DNA of 64,000 bases from Seiridium cupressi (lineage: Eukaryota; Ascomycota; Sordariomycetes; Amphisphaeriales; Sporocadaceae): contig JARVKI010000038.1 of assembly GCA_036674765.1 (NCBI GenBank), positions 334,670 to 398,669 on the forward strand. The letters are read 5' to 3'. A program made the translations under genes and the position numbers. This document shows positions 1-12,563 of the stretch, piece by piece (within the stretch, counting starts at the first letter, position 1; each line of letters begins with the position of its first letter). The notes beneath the pieces were generated by a model, which made no database searches, had not been told where the DNA came from, and was given only the letters and a program-made list of their open reading frames with translations.

Positions 1-3000
1 GCAGCTGTGAGTGAATACCTCTACAGCCGGCTTACGGAGCTCGAAACACCGCCATCACCCAAGGCAGCACCCACCGGGACCGAAGCCGAGCCAATCGCCA
101 TCATTGCCATGGCTTGTAGATACCCGGGAGGTATTTCTTCGCCCGACGACTTGTGGCAACTCGTCTCTGACGAGGTAGACGCGACTAGCGACTTCCCAGA
201 TGATGTAAGTACACGGATTCTGAAGGTTTTCATTGTGGAGGAAACTTCAATGATCACTAACAAAGCACGTAGCGCGGCTGGAATGTCGACTCCTTGTATA
301 GTACTGACCCAACGGAGCCTTTCACCTCTACAACGAAGCGCGGGGGTTTCCTCCGGGACTTTGCCGACTTTGACGCCGGGCTCTTTGGTATGGCACCACG
401 GGAAGCCCTCGCCACTGATCCTCAACAGCGATTGTTACTGGAGACCACGTGGGAATTAGCCGAGCGAGGAGGTATTGCCCCGTTGTCGCTGAAAGGCACC
501 CAAACCAGTTGCTTTATTGGCACTCTGTACGACGATTATGAAGCGAACGGATTTGGAAATGCCGGTAACGTATCCCGCTCCTGCATTCCAGTATAACAAA
601 TCATGAATATACACTCACAGATACCTGTGATGGTTGGTAGAATTGGAAGCTCATCTTGGACTTGGCTCGTCTGGCAGCGTGGTCTCCGGGCGCATTTCTT
701 ATTGCTTTGTGAGTGCTCTTCAACTTTTCTCTTGACCGGCAGATGCTTTATAGACTGTCATTATTGTAGAAAAACACATTTTGAAACAGTGGGGGATAAT
801 ACTAACCAATCGCTTTTACAGGGTCTGCATGGTCCTTCGCTCACCATCTCAACGGGATGCTCGTCCTCGTTATGCGCCATCCATGCAGGAGCGCAATCTC
901 TACGAAACGGAGAGTGCACCCTCTCGATTGCGGGAGGAGTAACAACCATGGCGTCTCCGCGGCCATTCACCATGTTCAGCAAGCGACGAGGCCTTTCGGC
1001 AGATGGCCGATGCCGAACGTACTCGAGTGATGCGGCTGGTACTGGTTGGTCTGAGGGTGTAGGTCTGATCATGCTCGAGAAGCTATCGGACGCCAAGCGC
1101 AACGGGCGTCGTATACTTGGTGTGATCCGTGGCTCTGCAGTCAACTCAGATGGTACGTCGAATGGCTTGACGGCTCCAAGCGGACCCGCGCAGCAGATGT
1201 GTATCCAGAGTGCACTGGCCCAGGCAGCGCTATCACCGGCAGACGTGGACGTCCTTGAAGGCCACGGAACTGCGACACCCCTGGGCGATCCTATCGAGGT
1301 ACAGGCCGTGATCAATGCCTATGGAAATGGTGTCAACGGTGCTCACCGCGCGAACCCATTGCTGCTGGGCTCGATCAAATCCAACATTGGCCACACGCAA
1401 GCCGCGGCAGCTGTCGCAGGAATCATCAAGATGGTGCAGTCTATTCGCCATGGTGTTGCTCCGACATCATTACACATCCGCGAGCCTTCCAAACACATCA
1501 ACTGGGAAGGGTGTGGTGTTGAACTGCTTGATAAGGCCAGACAGTGGCCACTGGTGGACAGGCCACGACGTGCTGCAGTGTCCTCGTTGTAAGTAACACC
1601 TCTTTTCATTCCATCGTGATACCTCGGGACTTGAATGAACACGACTAACGCTTCCACCAGTGGTATCGGAGGTACAAACGCGGTATGAATAAACCCAACC
1701 CTCTCCCTTCCCCTATGATTTGATGATATTCAGAGTTCAACAGCAATCTCATATCTAAAGATTTTCGAGTCACCTACTCGCCATTTTTAGAAACTTGCTA
1801 ATTCCGAGGTGCAGCATATCATTCTAGAACAGCCCGAGACTGCCGAACAAGACGATCTCTTGGCATCCAGGGACCGCAACATCGCCTATCCATGGATTCT
1901 TTCGGGTGCAGACCAAAATGCTTTACACGCGCAAGCTGAGGCATTGCTGGCCGCGTGGCGTGGAGACCTTGGCAAGGAGGGTCCTGCAGACATTGCATTT
2001 TCGCTTGCAACCGCAAGATCTGCTCTCAAATACAGAGCTGTGGTGACATACGCCCTTGGGCCCAACTTGAACGATCAAATTGAATCAGCACTTACGGCTC
2101 TTGCCCAAGACGAACCCCACCCCGACACTGTGACGGGAAACATCAATACCACCGGCAATAAACCACGTCTGGCATGCTTGTTCTCGGGCCAAGGCAGCCG
2201 GATGCCCGATATGGCCGCTCTGGAGGAGCTTCGTGCCGCTTTCCCTGTCTTCTCCCAGGCGTTCCAGGCAGCCTGCTATGAAGTAAACCAGCACCTCGAG
2301 CATCCGGTAGAACACGCTATTGGCGATAGTAGCCTTCTGGAGCGTACCGACTTCTCCCAAGCCACGCTGTTCGTTTTTGAGGTGGCCATGTACCGCCTTC
2401 TCGAATCATGCAATGTCCGACCCGACGTGGTTTCTGGCCATTCCCTTGGAGAGATCGCAGCAGCACATATCTCTGGAGCTCTGTCTCTTCGTGATGCCGC
2501 TATTATCGTCACCGCACGATCTAAGCTAATGGCCGCCCTAGATCCAAACGGTGGAATGGCGGCCATCTCGGCTACTGAGGAGGAAGTTGCCGAGGAATTG
2601 TTGCGATCGGGCAGCACAGCTACTATCGCAGCGGTGAACTCCCAGAAATCGGTCGTGGTATCCGGCACTCAAGAGGCTATCAAGGCCGTCGCAGACAAGT
2701 TCGCAGACCTGGGACGCAGAACTACTGTCTTGCGGAACGTCAGACATGGCTTCCATTCTCCAATGATGAATTCAATTCTTCCCGACCTCGAGGACACCCT
2801 GGCATCGTCTCTGGAAGGAGGAAAAGCGTCAAAGATACCGCTCGTCTCCACCGTCACAGGCAAGCGAGCCGATGCAGCTCAGCTCAGCTCTCCAAAACAC
2901 TGGGCGAGCCATGTCAGCGAGCCTGTCCGCTTCGCAGATTCCGTTAATGAGCTCTTGTCAGCCGAACGTGTCTCAGTATTTGTAGAAGTCGGCCCATCTG

Positions 3001-6000
3001 CAGTACTCTCTCCACATGTCCCGGGTACCATCGCCACACACGGCACAGTCGGCAAGCTATTGAACACATTGGGCCAGCTTTGGTCCCGAGGTGTACCAGT
3101 AGACTGGCAGGCCGTTTACGGAAGCACCGGCGCGCGTCTCGTTGATCTGCCTGTCTATGCCTTCCAGAGGCGTAAGTTCTGGCTGCCATATAGGACGCTG
3201 TTGCCAGCGGAGTCTATTGGGCCAGTTGCCGCGCAGCCTCAAGCGCAGGGCGTGGGTGCATCTACATTGGACCATGGAGTGCTGCTTAACGCCACATCAA
3301 TTCCAGGAATAAACAACATCGTCTGTTCTGGCCTCCTGTCGACGACCAGACAGCCCTGGTTGAGCGACCACGTCATTAGTGGACAATCCCTCGTCCCTGC
3401 CACGGTATTCGCCGAACTGGCATTACGAGCTGGCCATGAATGTGCAGAATCCTCTGATTCCGAGCAGATGATACTTGACGAGTTGGTTCTTATGGCGCCT
3501 TTGGCTCTATCCTCAGCGGAGGAAGATGATGAGCAAGAAGTCCAGATCCAAGTGGTTATAGGAGAGCCACAGGACGAAGGGGGTCAGACAGGACGAAGTA
3601 TTGACGTTTATTCACGCCCCAGCGGTGTTGCAACACAGCATGAATGGACACAGCATGCCACTGGCACCCTACAGCTGGCCCCACGGCCAGGCTCCGAGAA
3701 TGAATCATTGACAAACGGCACATATACCACAGAGGTGGACTCGGATGTAGATGTTGCCACAGCATACGCCGCTCTGGACGATGTAGGAATCAGCTACGGT
3801 CTGATTTTCCAGGGAGTACGTGCCATCTGGCGTAAAGTGGACAACGAGCTACTGGTACAGATCGAGCCTCCTCAAAACCAGGGCCAAAAGTCGGGTTTTA
3901 TCCTGCACCCGGCCCTGCTCGATGCTGCATTGCACGCTCCGATTCTTGCAGCGCCAGAGAAGGTTTCCAGTGGACAGATCCGATTGCCATTCTCGCTGCA
4001 AGGAATACAGGTCTTCGCGGCCGCCACTAGCGCTTCTGGACCGCTCCTAGCACGTATCCGTGATCTGGGCGAGGAGCGTCTCTCGGTGACCATTACCGAC
4101 AAATCAACAGGTGCACTAGTTGCCGAGGTTTCCGAAGTCAAACTACGTGTCTTCCAGCCTGCGGTTGCTGAAGGTGACCTATACCGCCTAAAATGGACCG
4201 AGTTGAAGTCTGCTCCCGCAAAGAGATCGAGTGTGTCTGATGAGATTGTTGTTGTTCCAGGGTCTCATAACATTGATGCAGCAGAGGTTCCCAAGGCCGT
4301 CCACAATGCCGTCACAGAGACGCTCCGTGCGGTGCAAGAGTGGAGGGCTAAGAAGGCACAGTCTTCTGTCAGCAGCCGCCTCGTCTTCGTCACTGAAGAG
4401 GCGTCGTCAATTCCCGATGCCGATGTGGTTACTGGTGCAGTATGGGGCTTCGTCCGATCTGCGCAGGCAGAGTTTGGTGCGGAGAACATCATTCTCATCA
4501 ACTTGGATGGGTCAGCTGAGTCGCAAGAGGCTCTTTCGGCCGCTCTCGCCGCTGGAGAGGAAGTTGTTTCCGTGCAAGGCGGCAAAGTCATGGTCCCTAC
4601 GCTGAGCAAAGACTCTCTAGTTCCGAGTACCTCCACTTCGACGACACTCGATGTCAGTGGTACGGTCCTGATCACGGGAGGTACGGGAGGACTCGGTGTC
4701 ATACTTAGTCGATACCTTGTGCGCAACCACGGAGCAGAGAATCTCCTCATCGTCAGCAGATCAGGCATTGAGGCTCCAGGAGCGCAAGATCTACTCGACG
4801 AACTAAGCGGTCAAAATGAAGCAGTGGTTCGTATCGAGGCATGCGACATCAGTGAAAGCGACCAGCTGGCCGCACTGCTGGAACGCAATAATGGGCATCC
4901 ACCTATCACCGCCATCGTCCACTGCGCAGGCGTGGTTGATGATGGAGTCCTGAGTTCGCAGACCGCAGAGCGAGTCTCTCGTGTCCTGCGGCCCAAGGTC
5001 GAAGCCGCCTGGAATTTGCACCAACTAGCCCCTGACACGGTCCGTTCTTTCGTCCTCTACTCATCGTTTGTTGGTGTCATCGGAAATGAAGGCCAGGCCG
5101 CCTACGCCGCAGGCAACGCCTTCCTCAATGCGCTGGCCCGCCTGCGTGTTTCTCAAGGGTTGCCCGCTGTGTCGCTGGCTTGGGGGCCTTGGGCAAATGA
5201 TGTTGGCATGGCCGCCGGGAACAAGCTAGCAGTCCCCAACCTTCGTGTCGCGAATGCTCAGCCGTTCGTGGACCAGCAGGGACTGCAGCTATTCGACAGG
5301 GCGCTACAAGCATCAGAGCCTGTCCTCGTCCCGCTGCTGCTACGCGGGCCGTTCCCAATGGTCCCGGCGACCGGTACGAAGTCCAAGGCTGGCAAGGCAT
5401 CCGCCAAAGGTGGAGCGAAGACGGGTGCTGTATGGCGTAGAAAGCTTGCTGCGGTCTCGCCGGAGGATCGCGATGATACGTTGCTGGGCCTGGTGCGAGA
5501 CGAGATTGCTGCGGTGCTTGGATACCAAGGCGACGATATGCTTCCAGATAAGCCATTAACCGACCTCGGCTTTGACTCATTTACTTCTGTCACGGTCAGT
5601 AATAGAATGAGGGTTCTGACTGGGTTCCGTGACCTCCCCGTCACACTGGCGCTTGATTATGATTCACCCCAAGCGCTGGTGAAGTATCTGTCAGATCGGT
5701 TCAAGGCTGAGCCCGACCCAGAAGTCGATTTGGACTCATATATCCCCGACGAGGAGACTGCTTCCGGTGTGAATGGCAGTGAACAAGGTCCGACAGCACA
5801 AAATGGCCATTCCAATGGCTTATCCAACGGCTCCTCCGGCACTGTGGACGGCCCTGACAATATCAACCCCGAAGAGTTTCGAGGGCTGGCCAAGCTTCAC
5901 AGACGACTTTGTCGGCTCGAACAGTACACCGCAGCCGCAGATTTGCTGGCCTCCGCCGCGCTGGCAATGCCGACATTCCCCAAGGACGGGCTCAGTCTGT

Positions 6001-6797
6001 CGAGTTACATTGCGGATCCCCAGCGCCTGGCTACCGGTCCTTCAGGGTCTGATGCGCCTTTGCCCCTGGTATTCATTGCCCCATTCTTTCCACGCATCAA
6101 GATCGGAGGTGTCGGGCTCAGCGTATACAGTGCAGTCGCGTCTGCTTTGAACGGGCAGAGGGACGTGTTTGAGCTTCCACACCCGGATGGACAGGTAATC
6201 CCCGAGGACCTCGACACGCTTGCCGAGTTGCATGCAACCACGATCCGAGAACAGTTCGCGGATAGGTCGGGAATCATACTTGCAGGTTATTCTGCCGGTG
6301 GCACTATCGCGTACGCTGTGGCATCCAAGCTGGCTCAGGGTGGAGCTGGCCCCCGACTCGCGGGTTTCGTTCTGGTCGACACATACCTGACCATGACAGG
6401 ACGGGGTGACCCAGACTGGCTGAACGCCCTACCGGCCGAGGCACTGGTGTCGCGTCTGGGAGGCCCCAGTGTTGGCGGGCCTGAAGCCATGGGGGGTGAG
6501 AGTCTCGTTGGAGATCTGGACCTGGCATTGACCAAGGTGGGCGGTTACTTCAGGACGCTGCGGGACTGGGATCAAAACCTGTATCCTCTGCCTGATGCAC
6601 TCTCGACCTTGTTCGTGCGCGCTCTGGATCCGTCGGACAAGATGCCCAAGGACGCGGATATATGGCGCCCCAAATGGCAGCGGGCGAATTTCACGGTTGA
6701 AGTCCCTGGAAGTCATCTGGCGCTGCTCGACAAGCGGTACGCTCCTGCTATCGCTGTGGAGATCCAACAATGGGCGAAGGAGCACTTGGCGGATTAG
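1..6797 (+). CDS. Bacterial-type modular polyketide synthase, KS-AT-DH-KR-ACP-TE (5' partial)
   Basis: Type I polyketide synthase. The coding sequence joins 1-204, 273-564, 641-708, 822-1588, 1661-1682 and 1815-6797; every intron is GT-AG and phase-consistent, giving about 2,109 residues counted from codon 7-9. The frame is open to the window edge, so the true start lies upstream. Counting from position 7: KS with Cys about 199 (context STGCSSSL) and His about 334 and 377; AT with GHSLGE near 658 and HGFH near 761, which suggests malonyl-CoA; DH with His about 968 ([10 protein letters not shown]) and Asp about 1152; KR with GGTGGLG near 1400, Tyr about 1546 and a VDDGVL stretch that resembles B-type ketoreductases; ACP Ser about 1704 (GFDSF); thioesterase Ser about 1942 (GYSAGG) and His about 2083. 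There is no methyltransferase or enoylreductase. Wording throughout is closer to actinobacterial modules than to fungal reducing PKSs. The product is unknown; as a single module it probably acts iteratively. Confidence 0.93.
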
Positions 6798-8136
6798 AAT
6801 CCCATTTGATAGAGAAGAAGACAAGTAGACAGAGAGGTATCCGACAACATATAGATTTCATTACAGGTAGAGTAGCCGCAATTATTGAACTGGGCACTGG
6901 GAACGTTCACGTCCTATATAGTGATTAGCATGTTCGCGCGTGTAATGCCTCAATGTATTGCGCGAGCTGGTGCGGCCAGCCACTAAATTCGCACGTGTTG
7001 GCGCACTTTCTGGCGAGCCCAGTGGCGTGGAACTCCCTGAGAGCTCCGCATTCGGCATCGTTCATATAAGATATATTTCAGCCGCTCTCAAGGCTGGAGG
7101 CAATTGTTCACCAATTGGAACTTTGAATTTCTTGTTTATTTCGATAGATTGATGCTTGCTGTTCCTAGCCACCACAGGTGATGCATCAACGAAGGCCCAC
7201 GCGTGCTATTGCCCACCCAATCGGATTGGGCTCCTGAGGGCCTCTCTGAACCAACCTTTAATTCTCGGTTACTGGTTCTAAGCCACGAAACACCAAAAAA
7301 AAAAAAAAAAAAAACAGACACAGTAGTTCCCATATTTCTCAGAGTCGTTGGCAAAAAGGACTCATTTAGGAACTCCCATCTAAAAGGAAAGACGTCGATT
7401 CTCTAGATTTAATCATGATTTCGTTATAGCGTTTCTAGTATGAGCCGTGCTCCATTCTTCGGCGTAAATATTGAGTTGAGCTGCGCCTTTACTTTTTTCT
7501 TAAAGGTATTATCTTTGGTACTATCGCGGCGTCAGGAAGGATTGCTAAGTTTGGAACATAACCTTTCTGATCAGTACCCGTGAGGCGACTCGAATGATGA
7601 TAGTATCGAATGGTGGTTTGTCTTACGATGACCACCCCTCCCAAGCTCCTGGCCACTTGTCTCTGTATAACATGCGGCATGGAAAAGAAATACAGATCCT
7701 GGGAATTGGAAGAAACAACCGCACATCCACGTGTTTTTCAGGAAAACACGAATTGCCACGCGAGCCGCCTGTTATCTAACAAAATCCGGCATCGGGGATC
7801 CTGTGTCCGGGCGAGCATTTTCTATGAATATGGTCAGATAGGGGCTCTAAAGCCAGAGATGCATTATAATCTGTCGATCACACGTTGTTTCCTTGATTGT
7901 TCTGCTGGTTTATGAATCACCAGAACATTGTACAATTCACTGTTTCACAGCACACACCCACCTCCTGCCTGACTGAGTATCATTACATTCACTCACATTT
8001 GTTCCTATCACTACATAAAATACAGCGCGTTCATCAGTTGTCCACATACTAACGCGGAGCTTTGCTTTACCTTACCGGCGTGCTTTGTGCGTCTTTTGAA
8101 GACAATTGAAGACTCAAGCTCGTGTCCCGGGCCATC
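6798..8136. other. Intergenic region with A20 tract
   Basis: No coding sequence is supportable here. The only clear feature is a run of 20 A at 7295-7314. The last 200 bases probably hold the promoter and 5' UTR of the dioxygenase gene, but no specific motif is claimed. Confidence 0.6.
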
Positions 8137-9523
8137 ATGTCTCTACATACGGTTTGTACATCTGTTACAGAAACGGAGCAAGACATTCATCAGTTTCTCT
8201 GGAAGGTTTACGATGTGACGTCCACTGGCTTCCTGACGGAGGTAGCACCATTGCCGACCTTTTCTGATAGTTACTATCAGCCCTGGGACGACATCATCAG
8301 CAAACTACCGCAATTACTGAATGATGGCACGTTGAGGGAGGAGACGCTCGCTTTGCCACTACTCTCGACATATAGGATTCATTCGGAAGCTGAATGGAGG
8401 AGAGCATACTCGGTGCTGGCATTCTTGACCCATGGATACATTTGGGGTGGGAAACAAGCCGCTGAGGTCCGCTTAAGTATAAAAAAGGAAGGACATTGAC
8501 TAATCCTACTAGATCCTACCTATTGTGATATCAAAGCCCTTCACCGAAGTCGCGCGGCGGCTTGACCTTCCCCCAGTTCTTTCCTACGCCGCTTGCAATC
8601 TGTGGAACTTCACTAGCAATGGAGGAGATTTCACCGACCTTGAGAATCTCTAACCTTTGCATAGCTTCACTGGCACGGTCGACGAAGCTTGGTTCTTAAT
8701 GCTTTCCGTAGCTATGGAAGCTCAGACAGCATCCATCAATCCTGTCATGAAGCGCGCTCTTGACGCAGTAGGAACTCGAGAATACGACGTCATTAGCGAC
8801 GCTCTCGAGAAACTGATTATCTGCATTGGCAAGGTGGGCGCATTGCTCGAGCGAATGTACGAGAAATGCAACGAGGATGTTTTCTACCACCAGATCCGCC
8901 CTTACCTAGCGGGTAGCAAAAATATGGAAGCGGCAGGACTGCCTCGAGGCGTCTTCTACACTACTGGAGACCTCGGAGAAGGCAATTGGATGCAGCTCCG
9001 CGGCGGTAGCAACGGGCAAAGCTCCATCATCCAGATCTTTGACATCGTGCTTGGAATCCAGTATAGGCACGAAGTTCCTAGCAATCCGCTGTCCTCGGAA
9101 GCCTGCGCAACACGAACTTTCCACGAGGAAGTTAGGGATTGCATGCCGGAGGGCCATCGCCGCTTTTTCCTTGAAGTATCGCGAATGGGAAGCATCCGCC
9201 AACTGGCTAACCTCCCTGCATCCACTCCTGAGCAGCAGCGCTTCTGTGCGACGTACATTCGGGCTACGGAGATGCTTGGTGTCTTTAGGAGCAAGCATAT
9301 TACTCTCGTTATCCGGTATATAGTGCTGCCCTCAAGGAGGGCAGTCACCGATCAATTAGGCAAACAAAACTTCGCGAGCGCATCAGCGGAAGTCCAGACA
9401 ATTGGCGGAAGAGGCGGTCGGGAAGCGGATGCCGAGTTGAAGGGCACCGGAGGAACGACGTTAATACCGTTCCTCAAGCAGGTCAGGGATGAGACTATCG
9501 AGGCTGGAGTACTCAGAGCATGA
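8137..9523 (+). pseudogene. Indoleamine 2,3-dioxygenase, interrupted by in-frame TAA
   Basis: Haem dioxygenase family that opens the tryptophan indole ring to N-formylkynurenine. Exon 1 is 8137-8466, intron 8467-8512 (46 bp, weak donor GTCCGC, acceptor CTAG), exon 2 from 8513. Family landmarks run in order: FLTHGYIWGG, then ILPIVISKPF and NLWNFTSNGGDF after the intron, then HSFTGTVDEAWF, a GSSIIQ-type segment, the proximal haem His in RSKHITLVIRYI, and the C-terminal KGTGG loop. Codon 8651-8653 is TAA, directly after DLENL, and the same frame carries on with conserved residues to 9523. A CTAAC/TAG pair near the stop looks like an intron end, but no donor fits and splicing would delete conserved residues. 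The gene is therefore a recent pseudogene, a recoded transcript or a sequencing error. Start ATG 8137 is chosen as the first ATG in frame. Confidence 0.88.
8651..8653 (+). other. In-frame TAA in dioxygenase gene
   Basis: This stop codon lies between two blocks of conserved dioxygenase sequence in the same frame. It could derive from CAA by one C-to-T transition, the RIP-preferred CpA context, but the ancestral codon is not known. Confidence 0.85.
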
Positions 9524-10562
9524 CTAGTACGCCTAGATTAATCGATACATTTCGGTCACAGTCTGATTCCTGGTGAGTGACGCCGTCGCAGCCTCGTGAT
9601 TCGCCTCGATATGTTTGGCACTAAGTCGTGATACGTATCGTCCCTAGAATGCCGGTGCGATAAGTGAGTTCCCGGCGTCGGCCTTCTAGCTGTGAGTTCG
9701 GGGATATTGGTGTATTTAGTGGAGAGAATGGCGACATGTTTGGCAACTCGATTTGACTAGGAGCCTTAGCTAGAGCAATCCAGCCATCGGAGTGGCCTTG
9801 TATGCTTTGTCGCTGCATTGGTGTTCTTTCAATCCGGCCTGGGTCGAGTTTACTAATAATAAATTGTTTCGTTTTCGGTGCTTTGCCTCGCAAATGGTGG
9901 TGTCACAGTTGTTTCAACTTGTAGGCGACGAATCTGCTCAAGAGAGCCACCTACACTAACTAACACTGGCTGGCCAAAATCTCACGTACAAAAAGTCAAC
10001 GCGCCAGGAAAGCCATATAACTAGGTAGGTTAGTGAATTAGCCGAAGCCTATGGTTATTCCAGAGTCGGGCGGGGAAACGGCAAATCCTAGATAGATAAA
10101 CGATTAAGTATTATCGACTGTCATGAGTACTGCTAGTGTTTTGAGAGATGGCTGTATCGAAGTTGCGTCAAATCATCATTACTTGTCTAGGTACAATGTA
10201 GGCTCCGACAACTATCCGTTGGTGGAACTCCCAAACTCAGCGCCTATCATCGTTGGAGCTTTAGCGCCCACTTGCCTACATTGCACACTAAAGATCTGAA
10301 GAATGAGCGACTAAATCGCATCCTGCTTGTGAACACTATAGGATTTGCTTATATACCCAGCGCACTTTGCCTCCCTTTAAGAATCGCAGTATTTGAAGAT
10401 TAAGGTCCAGCCACGGACAGCCAAACACGATATTCATAACATGGGCGGACACGTGTGAGTAGCGAACATCGAGTCCTACCCAACCTGCTAACTTGAGAAT
10501 GGGAACATGATGGACGATGTCCTCATCTCGAACTGTAGGACTTGAGGCCAATCTGTCACTAG
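9524..10562. other. Intergenic region, no gene seen
   Basis: Both strands show only short, unrelated open frames without recognisable motifs. The last part may contain an unrecognised 5' exon of the following reductase gene, because its N-terminal region appears incomplete. Confidence 0.5.
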
Positions 10563-12563
10563 GAGGAAGCTGATCGAATTCTCCGATGAAGTACCGCCGG
10601 AGCTTTTGAGATCGGCGCTGAGAGTGCTCATATCGTAGGGCTCCTTAACTCAGAAGCCATTTGTACACCACATCCGGGAGCGCTTCACGGATGCCCCGCC
10701 GCAGCTGATTGCTCCTGAGGTCTTGTTCCCGACTCTCAACCAGGCTTCGGCTGAATGCACCCGCTACATGGCTCTGACGAGATGCGTCTTCTCTTGCAAG
10801 CTCGCTGAAGAGTCCCTCGCATAGTAAGTCGATATGGTGAATTTGTCGCTCCCCACAACTAACGTAGATATACATTGTAGCTTGACACACTTTGTGGACG
10901 CTGTGCGGCTAGCTGGCGCGCAGTGGCAGAGGGATTCAGAACTCGAGGCAGTCCTCGAGAAGTTCGGCGGCGATATCGTCCAAGCCGTACAAGCTCTGAA
11001 AGAGTCAAGACCACAGCCAACGCAAGAACTCGAGGAACAGCTACTGAAACTATGGACATCACTGAAAGAATGCCGGCGTTATTGCGACAGCACAGAACCC
11101 GAGCCCCTCGTGTACCCATTTGCACGATCGGCTAGACAAGTCAAGGATGTGCTTGGTTTATTGTTTCCGAGCAGAGCACACTTGAAACCGCTTAATGATA
11201 TATCAGTCAGCCAACTTTCGGTAGACATATCGAAGCACAGCAATGTTGAGAAGTTCATCTTAGGTCATCATCAAATACCACGACTATTCAATGGCTTGTG
11301 GCAACTCTCTTCTCCTGCTTGGGGCTCGAGCACCGCCGAAAAGCAAGATGCAGCTCTGGCGCACTTGATCGTGTGCGGCCTTACGGCGACTGACATGGCT
11401 GACCATTATGCAAGTGTCCTCTGTTCTCTAAGACGATCGTTATAGTGGCTAATTCGTATCATAGGGAGATGCAGAGCTGATATACGGCGAGTTCCGCAAT
11501 CGACTTGCACCCGAGGTTCGTGAGCAGGTGTACGCTGCGACGAAGTGGTGCGTCTTTAGTCCGACCAACCAGCCTGTAACCAACGCCTTCGTACTTTCTG
11601 CCGTGAAAGAGCGATGCAGGAGATTGGGTGGTAGAGTGGAATTACTGCAGTTCCATTGGTACGACGTATGTTCAAAGTTGAGAATCTGAACCAGCGCACG
11701 AATTGACACCAGCTCCAAGTACGAAGCCAAAGAATACCTTGAGATTCTAGGCGAACTGGTAAGCATTACCAAGACGCACCCGGACTTAGTGTCAACAATC
11801 GGATTGTGCAACTTTGATTCGGCACACACCGAGAAAGTTTGCGAATACCTCCTGTCCAAGCAAGGTTCTATAGGCATTGTGTCAAACCAGGTTCAGGTAA
11901 CACTCTTCTAAGCTAAACATTCGGAAACGATCTACTAATCGCTCCAGTTCTCAATGTTTGATTCTCGACCGTTGCAGCAAATGACCGCTGTTTGTACGAA
12001 ATATGGCCTCAAATTACTGACATACGGGTCGTTAGTAAGTTGACTTCAATCAACCAACTACTCTACATATCGTCTAAACAGTTTCAGTGCGGCGGCCTTT
12101 TGTCCGAAAAATGGCTGGGACAACCTGTACCTGAGATCTACGCAGAGAATAATCAGCTCACGCCATCTCAAAGAAAGGTATGTCTATGATCGTTAAGCTC
12201 TGCAGACCACTGCTGAATTTGCATCAATAGTACTTTGACATGATCCAAACCTGGGGTACTTGGGCCGATTTTCAGAAATTGCTCCATGTCTTATCATCGA
12301 CTGCCGACAAGCATGGCGTATCTTTGACGAACGTGGCGACGAGATGGGTCCTTCAGCAACCAGCCGTGGGGGCCGTCATAGTGGGCACACGCCTCGGTGT
12401 GTCTGCTCATGGTGATGAAAATCTCAAGGTCTTCGATTTCAAATTAGACGACGGCGACATAAAGTCCATCAATGATGTCGCACTAGGCGAGAATGGAGAG
12501 AGGTCTCTAGCGGTACTCCAGCTGCTGGGAGATTGTGGACATGAGTACCGCGCAATGCACTAA
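10563..12563 (+). CDS. Aldo/keto reductase fused to an unrecognised N-terminal region; in-frame TAG near 5' end
   Basis: Probable exons: 10563-10823, 10881-11409, 11465-11665, 11720-11896, 11948-12034, 12088-12177, 12231-12563. All junctions are phase-consistent; the second intron (11410-11464) uses a GC donor (GCAAGT) with AG. The C-terminal two thirds is an NAD(P)H-dependent aldo/keto reductase TIM barrel: DMADHYG supplies the catalytic Asp and Tyr, ATKW the Lys and LLQFHWYD the His, followed by ATRWVLQQP and the VIVGTR cofactor-binding region. About 220 residues precede it (Leu/Glu-rich, probably helical) and are not recognised. An in-frame TAG at 10636-10638 separates a short upstream segment from FVHHIRERF. 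Either the real start lies downstream of the stop, an intron is missed, or the gene is broken. The substrate is unknown. Confidence 0.75.
11410..11464 (+). other. GC-AG intron
   Basis: This 55-bp intron interrupts the catalytic motif exactly between Tyr and Gly (DHY/GDAE). The donor is GCAAGT, the usual consensus of the rare GC-AG class; a GT donor in the right phase is absent. Confidence 0.8.

Noticed and set aside
8600..8663. An intron that would remove the dioxygenase stop
   Set aside because: The only GT upstream (GTGGAA) is a poor donor, and using it would delete conserved family residues.
11449..11877. 142-codon open frame on the minus strand
   Set aside because: It is the shadow of aldo/keto reductase exons that have clear catalytic motifs and phase-consistent introns on the plus strand.
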